Position numbers and translations under genes: made by a program | Assembly (NCBI RefSeq): GCF_017876755.1 | Contig: NZ_JAGIOO010000001.1 | Coordinates: 7,983,786 to 8,047,785, forward strand | Length of the DNA: 64,000 nt | Direction of reading: 5' to 3' | Source of the DNA: Crossiella equi | GTDB lineage: Bacteria > Actinomycetota > Actinomycetes > Mycobacteriales > Pseudonocardiaceae | Notes under the pieces: generated by a model | Database searches by the model: none | What the model saw: only the letters and a program-made list of their open reading frames with translations | What the model was told of the DNA's origin: nothing | In this document: positions 8,198 to 16,678 of the stretch, in pieces | Position numbering within the stretch: position 1 is the stretch's first letter | Layout: every line of letters begins with the position of its first letter

Positions 8198-8989
8198 TTA
8201 GTCCTCGTCGAGCAGGCGCAGGTCCGCCGGGGACAGGGTCACCGTCTTGAGCAGCTCCTGGATGAGGTTGTGGTTGATGGTGTTGCCCACCGGCTGGCCG
8301 ACCTCCGCCAGCGTCAGCCCGCGCACGCCCTCGCGGTGCAGGCGCCTGCGCACGGCGTCCACGGTGTTGGCCGGGCGCTGCGACCGCGCGCCCCGGCCGT
8401 CCGGCAGCTCGTCCAGGTCCGCCGCCACCTGGGCCCACGCCACCGGCTGCGCGTGCCGCTCCTGGCGCAGGTAGCGCTGGGCCAGGGCGGTCAGCACCAG
8501 CCGTTCCTCCGCCGAGAGCACGTGTCCCGGGGGCAGCACGGTCGACTCGCCCGAGGTGTGGTCGGCCTCGGTGCCGGGCAGCCCGACGACGCGGACCTCC
8601 AACAGGTGCTCCCGGGCGTTGGCCCGGCCGAGGAACACCGGCAGGTAGCCCGCCTCCAGGCGCAGGTCGCGGCCGGACAGCAGCAACCGGTCGCCGGGCA
8701 GGCGGATGGGCAGCTTGCCGTCGTTGCGCAGCCACCAGTCCCGGCCGTCGCAGCACAGGCGCCCGTGCCTGCGGCTGATGTGCGGGTCCCCGGCACCGAT
8801 CGGCACGTGCACCTGGTAGGCCTCGTCCTGGCTGCCCCGGCCGAAGTGCAGGGTGAACTCGCGGCGCGGGACGGCGTAGCCGCCGCTCGCGCCCAGGGCG
8901 AACAGGGTGCCCGGCGGGGCGGGCAGGGGCGCGCCCGCGGCGAGGCCGCGCGGGGACGGTTCCAGGACCTGGGGCGGGAAGGTCTGCAC
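8198..8989 (-). CDS. FHA domain protein
   Basis: About 263 residues. The forkhead-associated domain covers roughly residues 30-120 and contains the phosphothreonine-binding signatures FGRG (49-52) and the SRRHG block (72-76), followed by WLRNDGK. It should read phospho-Thr marks left by the adjacent kinases. The C-terminal part (about 155-263) is helical and resembles a winged-helix-like unit (ERLVLTALAQRYLRQ..., then TVDAVRRRLHREGV). The start is uncertain: GTG 8989 is the first plausible start before the divergent gene and has no clear Shine-Dalgarno; the frame is open further upstream. It is divergent from the kinase/DUF4407/vWA/PP2C operon, with 96 nt between the starts. Confidence 0.8.
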   Translation of the reverse strand: MQTFPPQVLEPSPRGLAAGAPLPAPPGTLFALGASGGYAVPRREFTLHFGRGSQDEAYQVHVPIGAGDPHISRRHGRLCCDGRDWWLRNDGKLPIRLPGDRLLLSGRDLRLEAGYLPVFLGRANAREHLLEVRVVGLPGTEADHTSGESTVLPPGHVLSAEERLVLTALAQRYLRQERHAQPVAWAQVAADLDELPDGRGARSQRPANTVDAVRRRLHREGVRGLTLAEVGQPVGNTINHNLIQELLKTVTLSPADLRLLDED

Positions 8990-9072
8990 GGGCGCCAGTA
9001 CAGCACCGCGGGCCCGGGAGGGTTCCCGACCTGCGTCTTCCCTGGTGGGGACCCCTCCCGGTGACCGCTGCC

Positions 9073-9078
9073 TAACCT
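9073..9078 (+). promoter_or_regulatory. -10 box (TAACCT) of the leaderless kinase operon
   Basis: TAACCT fits TANNNT and ends 7 nt before GTG 9086; no Shine-Dalgarno intervenes. It would drive the four-gene operon 9086-13504. Confidence 0.5.
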
Positions 9079-9085
9079 CGGGGCC

Positions 9086-10450
9086 GTGATCACGGTGTCG
9101 CGCCAGGACCTCGGTCCGCTCGGTGCCAAGCTGGGCGAGGGCGGGGAGGCCGTGGTGCGCGAGCTGACCCGGTTCCGGCTGCCGGATGTCGCCGGACCGT
9201 TGGTGTACAAGCAGTTCCGCGACCCGCACGTGGCCCCGGTGACCCTGGAGCGTGTGGTCGGCGCCCGGCTGCGCCTGGCCCCGGCCGACCGCGCCCACCT
9301 GGACCGCGTCACGGTGTGGCCGGTGCGGGTGGTGCGCGAGCACCACGACACCGTCGGCGTGCTGCTGCCGCGCATCCCGGCGCCGTTCGTGGACTCCGTC
9401 CAGCGCCTGGGCAGCGGCGGTACCCGCGAGGCGCTGCGCGAGGTGCAGAACCTGTTCGTCGCCGACGACACGCTGCGCCGCATCGGCCGCGCCGTGCCCG
9501 AACCCGAGCAGCGCCTGGCCGTGTGCCGGGACTTCGCCGCCGTGCTGGCCTTCCTGCACGACCGGGTCGGCGTGGTCTTCGGCGACATCAACCCCCGCAA
9601 CGCCGTCTACCGCCTCGACACCAGCCCGCACGTGCTGTTCCTGGACTGCGACGGCGTGCGCACCCGGGGCACCGTCTCGGCCGCCCGCCAGCTCAACGCC
9701 CCGGACTGGTTCCCGCCCGAGGACGGCACGCTCAGCCTGGCCACCGACCTGTACAAGCTGGGCCTGTTCATCCTGCGCTGCCTGTGCCCCGGCCCCGGCT
9801 CCTCGGTGCTGGCGGACCCGGCCGCGGCCACCACCCTGGACGCGGTCGGCCAGCAGATGCTGCACGCCGCGCTCAAGGGCGACCCGCGCCGCCGCCCCAC
9901 CGCCCGGGACTGGCAGGTGCACCTGGCCCGCCTGTCCGGCCACCCGGTCGAACCGCCGCTGCTCACCTCGGCCCGCCTGGACCGCGAGGTCACCCCCGTG
10001 GGCCTGCCGGTGCAGCTGACCTGGACCGCCCGCGACGCGCTGCGCCTGCACGTGCACCTGCCCAACGGCGCGTTCGTGGACCTGCCCGCCGACCGCGGCG
10101 AGGGCTCGGTGCTGCTGCACCCGGAACGGCCCGGGTTCGTCAAGGTCTACGCGGTCAACGAGGTCGGCCACTCCTGGCTGGACCTGGGCCCGGTCGCCGT
10201 GGTCGAACCGCCGTGCCTGCACGAGCTGCCCGTACCGCTGCCGGTCGCACCCAACCCGGCCCAGCACTGGCCCACCCCGCCGGTGCCGGTCGGCGCGGTC
10301 CCGCCGGTCCTGGAACCGGCGCACCTGCTCGGCCTGCACCACGGCCTGCCGCCGGTGCCCCGCCCGGTCACCGACTGCCCGCACGACCTCGCCGAGCTGA
10401 TGTTCGGCCTGGACATCACCCACCACACCCCACTGGGAGAGCTCCCATGA
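9086..10450 (+). CDS. Atypical protein kinase of a TerY-P-like cluster
   Basis: 454 residues. The kinase-like domain has a glycine loop (KLGEGGEAVV, 15-24), the VAIK-type lysine K42 (VYKQF), a catalytic loop written FGDINPRNAVY (D167, no HRD) and a metal loop LDCDGVR (D189-G190, replacing DFG). The divergent loops match kinases found beside TerY-type vWA proteins and PP2C phosphatases rather than Hanks-type STPKs. The C-terminal part (about 300-454) is beta-rich then Pro-rich, perhaps an adaptor. Its ATG-overlapping stop (ATGA at 10447-10450) couples it to the DUF4407 gene. Role inferred: phosphorylates a partner read by the divergent FHA protein and reversed by the PP2C. Confidence 0.8.
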   Translation: MITVSRQDLGPLGAKLGEGGEAVVRELTRFRLPDVAGPLVYKQFRDPHVAPVTLERVVGARLRLAPADRAHLDRVTVWPVRVVREHHDTVGVLLPRIPAPFVDSVQRLGSGGTREALREVQNLFVADDTLRRIGRAVPEPEQRLAVCRDFAAVLAFLHDRVGVVFGDINPRNAVYRLDTSPHVLFLDCDGVRTRGTVSAARQLNAPDWFPPEDGTLSLATDLYKLGLFILRCLCPGPGSSVLADPAAATTLDAVGQQMLHAALKGDPRRRPTARDWQVHLARLSGHPVEPPLLTSARLDREVTPVGLPVQLTWTARDALRLHVHLPNGAFVDLPADRGEGSVLLHPERPGFVKVYAVNEVGHSWLDLGPVAVVEPPCLHELPVPLPVAPNPAQHWPTPPVPVGAVPPVLEPAHLLGLHHGLPPVPRPVTDCPHDLAELMFGLDITHHTPLGELP

Positions 10451-11868
10451 AGCCGCGCAAGACCGAGGACCGCGAGGACCCGGCGACGCCCCGCCCGGGA
10501 CCGGTGCGCGACGTGCTGGCGCGCCTGGCCGGAGGCCGCGTGGACCTGCTCGCGCGCGCCCCCGGCGACCGCGCCCGGTACAGCACGATGGGCGGGGTGC
10601 TGGTGGCCACCGCCGCGGTCGCGGGCGTCTCGGCCTTCTTCGCCCTGTACTCGGTGCTGGAGCTGGCCTGGCCGCTCGCCGCCCTGGCCGGACTGGGCTG
10701 GGCCGCGCTCATCCTCACCCTGGACCGCATGCTCGTGGTGAGCATGTCCGACAGCGGCTCGGCCGGCCGCAACCTGCTCATGGCCCTGCCGCGCGTGCTG
10801 CTCGCGCTCGTGCTGGGCACCGTGGTGTCCACCCCGCTGGTGCTGCGCGTCTTCCAGCAGGAGATCAACGCCGAGCTGACCACCATGCACGCCGAGCAGG
10901 TGCGGGCCGCCCGCACGACCCTGGACGCCACCTACGCCCGCGTGGGCGTGCTGGCCGAGGAGGAGCGCGAGCTCCAGGACCTCGCCTCCGGCCGCGCCAC
11001 CCGCCCGGTCAGCGAGGACCCGGACGTCAAGGCCGCGCAGGGCGAGTACGACGGCGCCAACCGCACCTACCAGGAGGCGCAGCGGCAGGCCCAGTGCGAG
11101 CTGGACGGCACCTGCGGCACCGGACGGCCCGGCACCGGCGGCTCGTACAAGCAGAAGCAGGCCGCCGCCGACGACGCGCGCCGGGTGCGCGATGCCGCCA
11201 AGGCCAAGCTGGACCGCACCACCGGCGAGGCCGAGCAGCGGCTCCGCGCCGGGGCGGCCAGCGAGATCGCCGCGGCCCAGGCGAAGCTGCCGCGGGTGCG
11301 GCGCGACCTGGCCGCCGAGCAGGAGCGCGCCCGCATCGCCGACGAGACGGTGAACAAGACCGCCTCGGAGAACTCCGGTGTGCTGGCCCGGCTGGAGGCG
11401 CTGGGCCGCGTCACCGGCGGGCACCTCACCGGCCAGCTCACCCACCTCATGGTGTTCCTGCTGTTCCTGGGCATCGAGATCCTGCCGGTGCTGGTGAAGC
11501 TGCTCAACGCCCTGGGCCCCAAGACCCTCTACGACCACCTCGTCGCCGAGGACGACCGGCGCCGCCGTGAGCAGGACACCCGGCACGCGGCACAGGAGCT
11601 GGAGCTGGCCGACATCAAGGCGGCCGGACGGCGCGCGCTCACCGAGTACCAGGTGCGCGCGCAGCAGGAAGCCGCGCAGGAGGCCGCCGAGGAGCTGGTG
11701 GTGCACCAGAAGCGCATGACCCTCAACGCGATCCGCACCTGGGGCAATGTCGCGGTGGCGCACACCGACCGCCAGCTCGGCCACTGGATGCACCAGCAGG
11801 CCAGGGAGCTGGAGGACAAGACCATCCCCATCCCGAGGATCATCGACCCGGAAGGAACCCGCCCGTGA
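10447..11868 (+). CDS. DUF4407 membrane protein
   Basis: 473 residues. Predicted membrane helices at about 49-70, 74-97, 112-134 and 333-354. A loop of about 200 residues between helices 3 and 4 is charged and coiled-coil-like (many E/Q/A/R heptads) with two Cys near 217-223. A second helical tail of about 110 residues follows helix 4. This is the DUF4407 architecture, of unknown biochemical role. It overlaps the kinase stop by 4 nt and the vWA start by 4 nt, so translation is probably coupled. In this context it is the likely membrane anchor or sensor of the phosphorylation module. Confidence 0.85.
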   Translation: MKPRKTEDREDPATPRPGPVRDVLARLAGGRVDLLARAPGDRARYSTMGGVLVATAAVAGVSAFFALYSVLELAWPLAALAGLGWAALILTLDRMLVVSMSDSGSAGRNLLMALPRVLLALVLGTVVSTPLVLRVFQQEINAELTTMHAEQVRAARTTLDATYARVGVLAEEERELQDLASGRATRPVSEDPDVKAAQGEYDGANRTYQEAQRQAQCELDGTCGTGRPGTGGSYKQKQAAADDARRVRDAAKAKLDRTTGEAEQRLRAGAASEIAAAQAKLPRVRRDLAAEQERARIADETVNKTASENSGVLARLEALGRVTGGHLTGQLTHLMVFLLFLGIEILPVLVKLLNALGPKTLYDHLVAEDDRRRREQDTRHAAQELELADIKAAGRRALTEYQVRAQQEAAQEAAEELVVHQKRMTLNAIRTWGNVAVAHTDRQLGHWMHQQARELEDKTIPIPRIIDPEGTRP

Positions 11869-12602
11869 GCACGGCCAAGGGAAAGCTGCTCCCGTTCTAC
11901 CTGGTGATGGACGTCTCCTATTCGATGCAGGGCGACAAGCTCGCCTCGGCCAACCAGATCATGCCCACCGTGCTGGACGCGCTGGCCACCGCGCCGATCC
12001 TGTCGGACAAGGTGCGCTTCGCCGTGCTGGACTTCGCCGACGACGCCCGGGTCCGGCTGCCGCTGTGCGACCTGCTCGCCGAGGACGTCGAGCTGCCCGA
12101 GCTCCTGCCGCGCGGGGCCACCTCCTACGCGGCCGCGTTCCGCCTGCTGCGCAAGGAGATCGGCGAGAACCTCAGCCAGCTCAAGGCCGACGGCTTCGCC
12201 GTGCACCGGCCGGTGGTGTTCTTCCTCAGCGACGGCGTGCCCACCGACGCCGACGAGGACTGGCGGGGCGCCTTCGCCGAGCTCACCGGCTACGACCGCG
12301 AGCGCGGCACCGGGTTCGCGATGTACCCGAACTTCGTGCCCTTCGGCGTGGCCGAGGCCGACCCGGCGACCATGCGCGAGCTGATCCACCCGCCACACGG
12401 GAACAAGCGGATGCGCATGTACCTGATGGCCGAGGGCCAGGACCCGGCCAGGGCGATCACCGCGATGGCCGAGATCCTGGTCTCCAGCGTGCTCGCCTCC
12501 GGCAACAGCCTGGCCGCCGGGAGCTCGGGGGTGCTGCTGCCGGACCAGCGGGACGTGCCGCCGGGCGTGCGCGCCCACACCGCCGACGACGACTTCGTGT
12601 GA
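11865..12602 (+). CDS. TerY-like vWA domain protein
   Basis: 245 residues forming a single von Willebrand A domain of the TerY type. The complete MIDAS metal site is visible: DxSxS at D16, S18, S20; T86 in the RGATSY block; D123 in LSDGVPTD. The C-terminal part (VSSVLASGNSLAAG) is typical of TerY proteins from tellurite/stress-linked systems. No signal peptide, so it acts in the cytosol, probably as a metal-dependent scaffold. Its stop overlaps the PP2C start by 1 nt (TGATG at 12600-12604). Confidence 0.88.
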   Translation: MSTAKGKLLPFYLVMDVSYSMQGDKLASANQIMPTVLDALATAPILSDKVRFAVLDFADDARVRLPLCDLLAEDVELPELLPRGATSYAAAFRLLRKEIGENLSQLKADGFAVHRPVVFFLSDGVPTDADEDWRGAFAELTGYDRERGTGFAMYPNFVPFGVAEADPATMRELIHPPHGNKRMRMYLMAEGQDPARAITAMAEILVSSVLASGNSLAAGSSGVLLPDQRDVPPGVRAHTADDDFV

Positions 12603-13504
12603 TGGGCGGCCCGTTCGCCATCGGCGACCCCGGCCGCGCCCCGTCCCGGGTGGTGCCGGTGCCGGACCCGGCGGTGCCGGACCGCCCGGACACCGTGCTG
12701 GACGGCTTCACCCTGCGCGGGGTGCGGGTGCGCGCGGCCAGCGTGCGCGGCCTGGCCCACCGCTGTTACGGCCGCACCCGCCAGGACGACTACGCGTGGC
12801 GGCTGACCCCGGACGGCCGGTACCTGGTGCTGGCGGTGGCCGACGGGGTCTCCGCCGGGCCGCACTCCCACCAGGCCGCGCGGATCGCCACCGGGGTGGG
12901 CACGGACCTGGTGTGCCAGAACCCGGCGTACCCGCACTGGCCCACCGTGCTGCACCGGGTGGCGGTGGCGGTCATCCAGGCCGCCCGGGCCCTGGGCGGG
13001 GCGGAGCTGGACGCGGCCGGGGCGGCGGAGCTGATGGCCACCACCGTGCTGTACGCGGTGCTGGACCTGGTACCGGACGAGCGGGGCGGGCACGCGCTGG
13101 AGCTGTGCTCGGTCGGCGACACCTCGGCCTGGCTGCTCTCCGCCGAGGGCCGCTGGTGGCCGCACCAGCCGGTCAAGGGCGCGGGGGAGGAGGTGTACTC
13201 CGCCGCGGTGCGCGCCCTGCCGCTGGCCGACCCCCTGGAGTGCACCCTGGTCCGGGACCGGCTGCGGCCCGGTCAGGCGCTGTTCCTGATGACCGACGGG
13301 GTGGGCGATCCCCTGGGCGACGGCACCGGCGAGGTCGGCGAGGTGCTGGCCGGGCTGTGGCGCGAACCGCCGGGGGAGCTGGACTTCGCCACCCAGGTGG
13401 GGTTCGCGCGGCGCAGCTTCGACGACGACCGCACGGTGCTCGGGGTGTGGCCGGTCAGCCCACCGCCTGCCTCCGCCGGGCCGGGATCAGCAGGGCCAGG
13501 CTGA
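12602..13504 (+). CDS. PP2C-type protein phosphatase
   Basis: 300 residues. PP2C metal-binding motifs are in order: D63 after the RTRQDD block, D81-G82 in AVADGVS, D232 in MTDGVGD and D275/D276 in FDDDRT. The Gly-rich Ser/Thr motif MATTVL and the VGDTSAW block are also present. It should remove phosphate placed by the cluster kinase. The last 15 or so residues are Pro/Gly/Ala-rich and antisense to the end of the next, convergent gene (50-nt overlap). It is the final gene of the four-gene operon. Confidence 0.88.
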   Translation: MGGPFAIGDPGRAPSRVVPVPDPAVPDRPDTVLDGFTLRGVRVRAASVRGLAHRCYGRTRQDDYAWRLTPDGRYLVLAVADGVSAGPHSHQAARIATGVGTDLVCQNPAYPHWPTVLHRVAVAVIQAARALGGAELDAAGAAELMATTVLYAVLDLVPDERGGHALELCSVGDTSAWLLSAEGRWWPHQPVKGAGEEVYSAAVRALPLADPLECTLVRDRLRPGQALFLMTDGVGDPLGDGTGEVGEVLAGLWREPPGELDFATQVGFARRSFDDDRTVLGVWPVSPPPASAGPGSAGPG

Positions 13505-13874
13505 GCAGCAGCACCGTGCCGAGCGCGATCACGTTCAGCACCTGGTCCAGCGGCTGGTAGACGTGCAGGTGCCGGAGGTGGAAGACCAGGTGCGGCAGGT
13601 TGAACGCCGACCAGGCCAGCCCGGTCAGCTGCACCACCCGCACCCGGTCGGCGTGCACGAAGGCGAAGGCGCTGAGCACGAACAGCCCCAGGTAGGTGGA
13701 GCCGACATCGCTGACCAGGTGCAGGTTGAACGGCCCGAGCGGGGGCAGCCACTGCCTCCCGAAACCGGGGAAGTTGGCGTACCAGTGCTCGGGCGCGAAG
13801 TACGCCCAGAACCCGACGGGCAGCGCGGACAGGCCGAGCAGCAGGATCAGGACGCGGTGCGGAGTGATCGGCAT
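13455..13874 (-). CDS. Small four-helix membrane protein
   Basis: 139 residues with four predicted membrane helices: about 7-27, 50-73 (VSDVGSTYLGLFVLSAFAF), 80-98 and 112-133. The short loop NFPGFGRQWLPPLGPFN between helices 1 and 2 is distinctive. Overall it resembles small DUF4345/DoxX-like membrane proteins, but I do not assign a family. Its start lies 4 nt after the stop of the ADP-ribosylglycohydrolase gene, so the two form an operon. Its 3' end overlaps the PP2C gene on the other strand by 50 nt. Confidence 0.7.
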   Translation of the reverse strand: MPITPHRVLILLLGLSALPVGFWAYFAPEHWYANFPGFGRQWLPPLGPFNLHLVSDVGSTYLGLFVLSAFAFVHADRVRVVQLTGLAWSAFNLPHLVFHLRHLHVYQPLDQVLNVIALGTVLLLSLALLIPARRRQAVG

Positions 13875-13878
13875 ACCC

Positions 13879-14754
13879 CTAGGACGAGCCGCCCCCGCCA
13901 GGTGTGACCGCCCCGGCCCAGCCGAGCAGCCGCCCGTCCAGTTCGCGCAGGTAGCCCCGCCCGAACTCCCCGTCCTCCAGCCCGTCCACGAGCACGGGCG
14001 GCAGGTCGTGGTGGTACTCGGCGGAGCGGGAGGCGGCGGCCAGGGCGACGGTGGCCACGGTGTCCACGTCCCCGGTGAAGTCCACGCAGGCCCGCAGCAG
14101 CCCGCGCAGGCTGCGCGTACCGGCGAGCGCGGTGAGGGCGGCCCGCACGCTGTGCCACCCGGGCGAGCCGACCTTGCCCGTCCACGGCTGTGCCCACCGC
14201 GGGTCCTGGAGCTGCCCGCTGATCCACCGCCCGACCTCGGCCACGGGCCCGAGCTGGTGGTGGCAGTAGTGCACGGCCAGCGCGGCGGCGTGCGCGGCAC
14301 TGACCCCCAGGGGGGTGTCGTGGGTGATGCGGGCCTGGACATCGTTGTGGTGCAACACATCCGCCACGGTGGGCAGCAGCCCGAGCGGTGCCGCGCGCAT
14401 GGCCGCCCCGCTCTTGTCGCTGTGCGGCCGCAACGCCCGCAGCAGCTCGGCCCCGTCCCGCACCAGCTCCAGCACCCCGAAGAACCCGGCGGCGTACCCG
14501 GGCCGCGGATCGCGCTTGAACACCCGCACGAACGCCTCGGCCAGGTGCTCCCGCGTCCAGTCCACTTCGGACACCAGCACCTCGGCCACGGCCAGGGTCA
14601 TCTGGGTGTCGTCGGTGTAGGAGCCCGGCCGCAGGCCCAGGTGCCGAGGGTGCTGCGCGTAGCCGTCCAGGGTGTTGTGCGCGTGCACGAACTCCGGTGG
14701 CGAGTACTCGAAACCCGCCCCGTAGGCGTCGCCGATGGCCAGTTCAACCAGCAT
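13879..14754 (-). CDS. ADP-ribosylglycohydrolase family protein
   Basis: 291 residues of the DraG/ARH fold. The signature residues are visible: LAIGDAYGAGFEY at the N-terminus, SYTDDTQMTLAVAE (the two Asp bind Mg), and GDVDTVATVALAAA near residue 230 (the second metal site GD.D). Such enzymes remove ADP-ribose from proteins or small molecules. No signal peptide. The gene is divergent from the histidine kinase (53 nt between starts) and heads a two-gene operon with a small membrane protein. Physical closeness to the kinase/PP2C cluster is suggestive but not evidence of a shared pathway. Confidence 0.88.
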   Translation of the reverse strand: MLVELAIGDAYGAGFEYSPPEFVHAHNTLDGYAQHPRHLGLRPGSYTDDTQMTLAVAEVLVSEVDWTREHLAEAFVRVFKRDPRPGYAAGFFGVLELVRDGAELLRALRPHSDKSGAAMRAAPLGLLPTVADVLHHNDVQARITHDTPLGVSAAHAAALAVHYCHHQLGPVAEVGRWISGQLQDPRWAQPWTGKVGSPGWHSVRAALTALAGTRSLRGLLRACVDFTGDVDTVATVALAAASRSAEYHHDLPPVLVDGLEDGEFGRGYLRELDGRLLGWAGAVTPGGGGSS

Positions 14755-14795
14755 GCGGTGAACCTACTACCGCGTCCGCGCCTCCCGGTGCTGCG

Positions 14796-14801
14796 TATAG
14801 T
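14796..14801 (+). promoter_or_regulatory. -10 box (TATAGT) of leaderless histidine kinase gene
   Basis: TATAGT is a strong -10 hexamer ending 6 nt before GTG 14808; there is no Shine-Dalgarno. A clear -35 is not visible. Confidence 0.6.
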
Positions 14802-14807
14802 GGCGGT

Positions 14808-16046
14808 GTGCGGGCTTCGGGGGGAGAGCGGCGCGGCCGGTGGGCCGCGGTGGGCACGCCGTGGGAGGTGCTGGTCCGCTCGCCGCTGCGCCTGCCGTTC
14901 TCGTCCTGGCCGTGGCGGTCGCTGTGCTACCTGCTCGGCACGCTGCCGATCTCGGTGGTGTGGCTGGCCGCGGTGCTCCCGCTCGGACCGTGGGCCGGGG
15001 TGCCGCTGCGCGCGGTGGAGCGGTGGCGGCTGCTCCTGCTCGACGGCACCGTGCCACCTGCCGACGGACCCCGCCGTTCGCCCCGGCAGCTGCTGCGGGA
15101 GCGGTCCACGTGGTGGGCCCTGCTCTACGGGCTCATGATGATCCCGCTCGGCGTGGTCGACCTCTGTGTCCTGGTGCTCTTCCTCGGCATCCCGCTCACG
15201 CTGCTCGGGCTGCCGCTGTGGCAGGCGGCCGGAGCCGGGGACGAGCTGCGGACCGTCCTCGGCATCAGCACCACGAGCCCGGCCGGGCTGGTCGCGGTGG
15301 TGCTCATCGGCGCCCTGCTCGGCCTGCTGGCCGCCTACCTGCTCACCGCCGTGGCCTGGGGCCGGGCCACCGTCGCGCGGCTGGTGCTGGTCGGCGCACG
15401 GGAGCAGGAGCTCAGCGACCGCGTGGTGGAGCTGCGCTCCTCGCGGCTGCGGCTGGTGGACGCGTTCGAGGTGGAGCGGCGGCGCATCGAGCGCGACCTG
15501 CACGACGGCGCCCAGCAGCGGCTGCTGTCGCTGATCATGACGCTCGGCCTGGTGCGCCTGGAACTGGCCGAGGGCCCGGCACCCGCCCGGGAGCTGGCGG
15601 AGAAGGCCCAGCGGGACGCGCAGTCCGCGCTGGCCGAGCTGCGCGACCTGGTGCACGGCATCCAGCCCGCGGTGCTCATCGACTCCGGCCTGGCCGCGGC
15701 GCTGGTCGAGCTGGCCGAACGCTGCCCGGTCCCGGTCGAGCTGGACCTGGACCTGCCCGCGCGCCTGCCGGGGGTGCTGGAGTCCACCGCCTACTTCAGC
15801 GTCAGCGAGGCCCTGGCCAACGTGGCCAAGCACAGCGCGGCCAGCCGGGCCTGGGTGCTCGCCCGCCGGGAGGCCGGACTGCTGCGAATCACGGTGCGCG
15901 ACAACGGGATCGGCGGTGCCGACCCAGCGGGTGCCGGGCTCACCGGCCTCGCCGACCGGCTCGGCGCGGTGGACGGCGGGCTGACCGTGCACAGCCCGGA
16001 CGGCGGGCCGACCACACTCACCCTGGAGCTGCCGTGCGCGTCGTGA
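14808..16046 (+). CDS. Sensor histidine kinase (NarL-partner type)
   Basis: 412 residues. The N-terminal half is membrane-embedded with about four spans (near 40-70, 110-150 and 170-205). A HisKA_3 dimerisation domain follows, with the phospho-acceptor His in RRRIERDLHDGAQQR, then the HATPase_c domain with N box SEALANVAKHSAA and G boxes VRDNGIGGAD and GAGLTGLADR. It phosphorylates the response regulator encoded by the overlapping downstream gene. GTG 14808 is selected by the leaderless promoter geometry; a longer frame is open upstream but enters the divergent gene's start region. The signal is unknown. Confidence 0.9.
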   Translation: MRASGGERRGRWAAVGTPWEVLVRSPLRLPFSSWPWRSLCYLLGTLPISVVWLAAVLPLGPWAGVPLRAVERWRLLLLDGTVPPADGPRRSPRQLLRERSTWWALLYGLMMIPLGVVDLCVLVLFLGIPLTLLGLPLWQAAGAGDELRTVLGISTTSPAGLVAVVLIGALLGLLAAYLLTAVAWGRATVARLVLVGAREQELSDRVVELRSSRLRLVDAFEVERRRIERDLHDGAQQRLLSLIMTLGLVRLELAEGPAPARELAEKAQRDAQSALAELRDLVHGIQPAVLIDSGLAAALVELAERCPVPVELDLDLPARLPGVLESTAYFSVSEALANVAKHSAASRAWVLARREAGLLRITVRDNGIGGADPAGAGLTGLADRLGAVDGGLTVHSPDGGPTTLTLELPCAS

Positions 16047-16678
16047 TCGCCGAGGACTCGGTGCTCTTCCGCGAGGGCCTGGTCCACCTGCTCGGCCGGT
16101 TCGGGCACGAGGTGGTGGCCACCGTCGGCGACGGTCCGGGCCTGGTCGCGGCCGTGGCGGAGCACCGCCCCGACGTGTCCGTGGTGGACGTGCGCATGCC
16201 GCCCGGTTACGCCGAGGAGGGGCTGCGCGCCGCGCTGGAGGTCCGGGCCCGCCAGCCGGAGGCCGCCGTGCTGGTGCTGTCCCAGTTCCTCGCGCCCGGC
16301 CGCGCCACCGAACTGCTGGAGACCGGCCCCGGCGGCGTCGGCTACCTGCTCAAGGACCGCGTCGCCGAGGTCACCGACTTCGTCGGCGCGGTGCGGCAGG
16401 TGGCCGACGGCGGCACGGTGATCGACCCGGACGTGGTGCGCGACCTGCTGGTGCGCCGCAGGAACAAGCAGCCCCTGGACCGCCTCACCGCCCGCGAGCG
16501 CGAGGTGCTGGGCCTGATGGCCCAGGGCCGCACGAACGCCGCGGTCGCCCAGGCCCTCGTGGTCAGCGAGGCCGCCGTGGCCAAGCACATCAACAGCATC
16601 TTCGCCAAGCTCGGCCTGGCGCGGACCGCCACCGACCACCGGCGGGTGCTCGCCGTGCTCGCCTACCTACAGGCATAG
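16034..16678 (+). CDS. Response regulator, NarL/LuxR type
   Basis: 214 residues. A receiver domain (about 1-120) has the acidic pair in VIAEDS and the phospho-acceptor Asp in SVVDVRMPP. A LuxR-type HTH follows at the C-terminus (LTAREREVLGLMAQGRTNAA, then VSEAAVAKHINSIFAKLGL). It starts 13 nt inside the histidine kinase gene, so the pair is translationally coupled. Its 3' end overlaps the convergent ABC-transporter gene by 12 nt; that transporter is a plausible regulatory target, by analogy with many two-component/ABC pairs. Confidence 0.92.
   Translation: MRVVIAEDSVLFREGLVHLLGRFGHEVVATVGDGPGLVAAVAEHRPDVSVVDVRMPPGYAEEGLRAALEVRARQPEAAVLVLSQFLAPGRATELLETGPGGVGYLLKDRVAEVTDFVGAVRQVADGGTVIDPDVVRDLLVRRRNKQPLDRLTAREREVLGLMAQGRTNAAVAQALVVSEAAVAKHINSIFAKLGLARTATDHRRVLAVLAYLQA

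Noticed and set aside
8010-8200. Possible CRISPR-like array
   Set aside because: The repeats are only 9 bp, occur in both orientations and have no uniform spacers; no cas genes are present.
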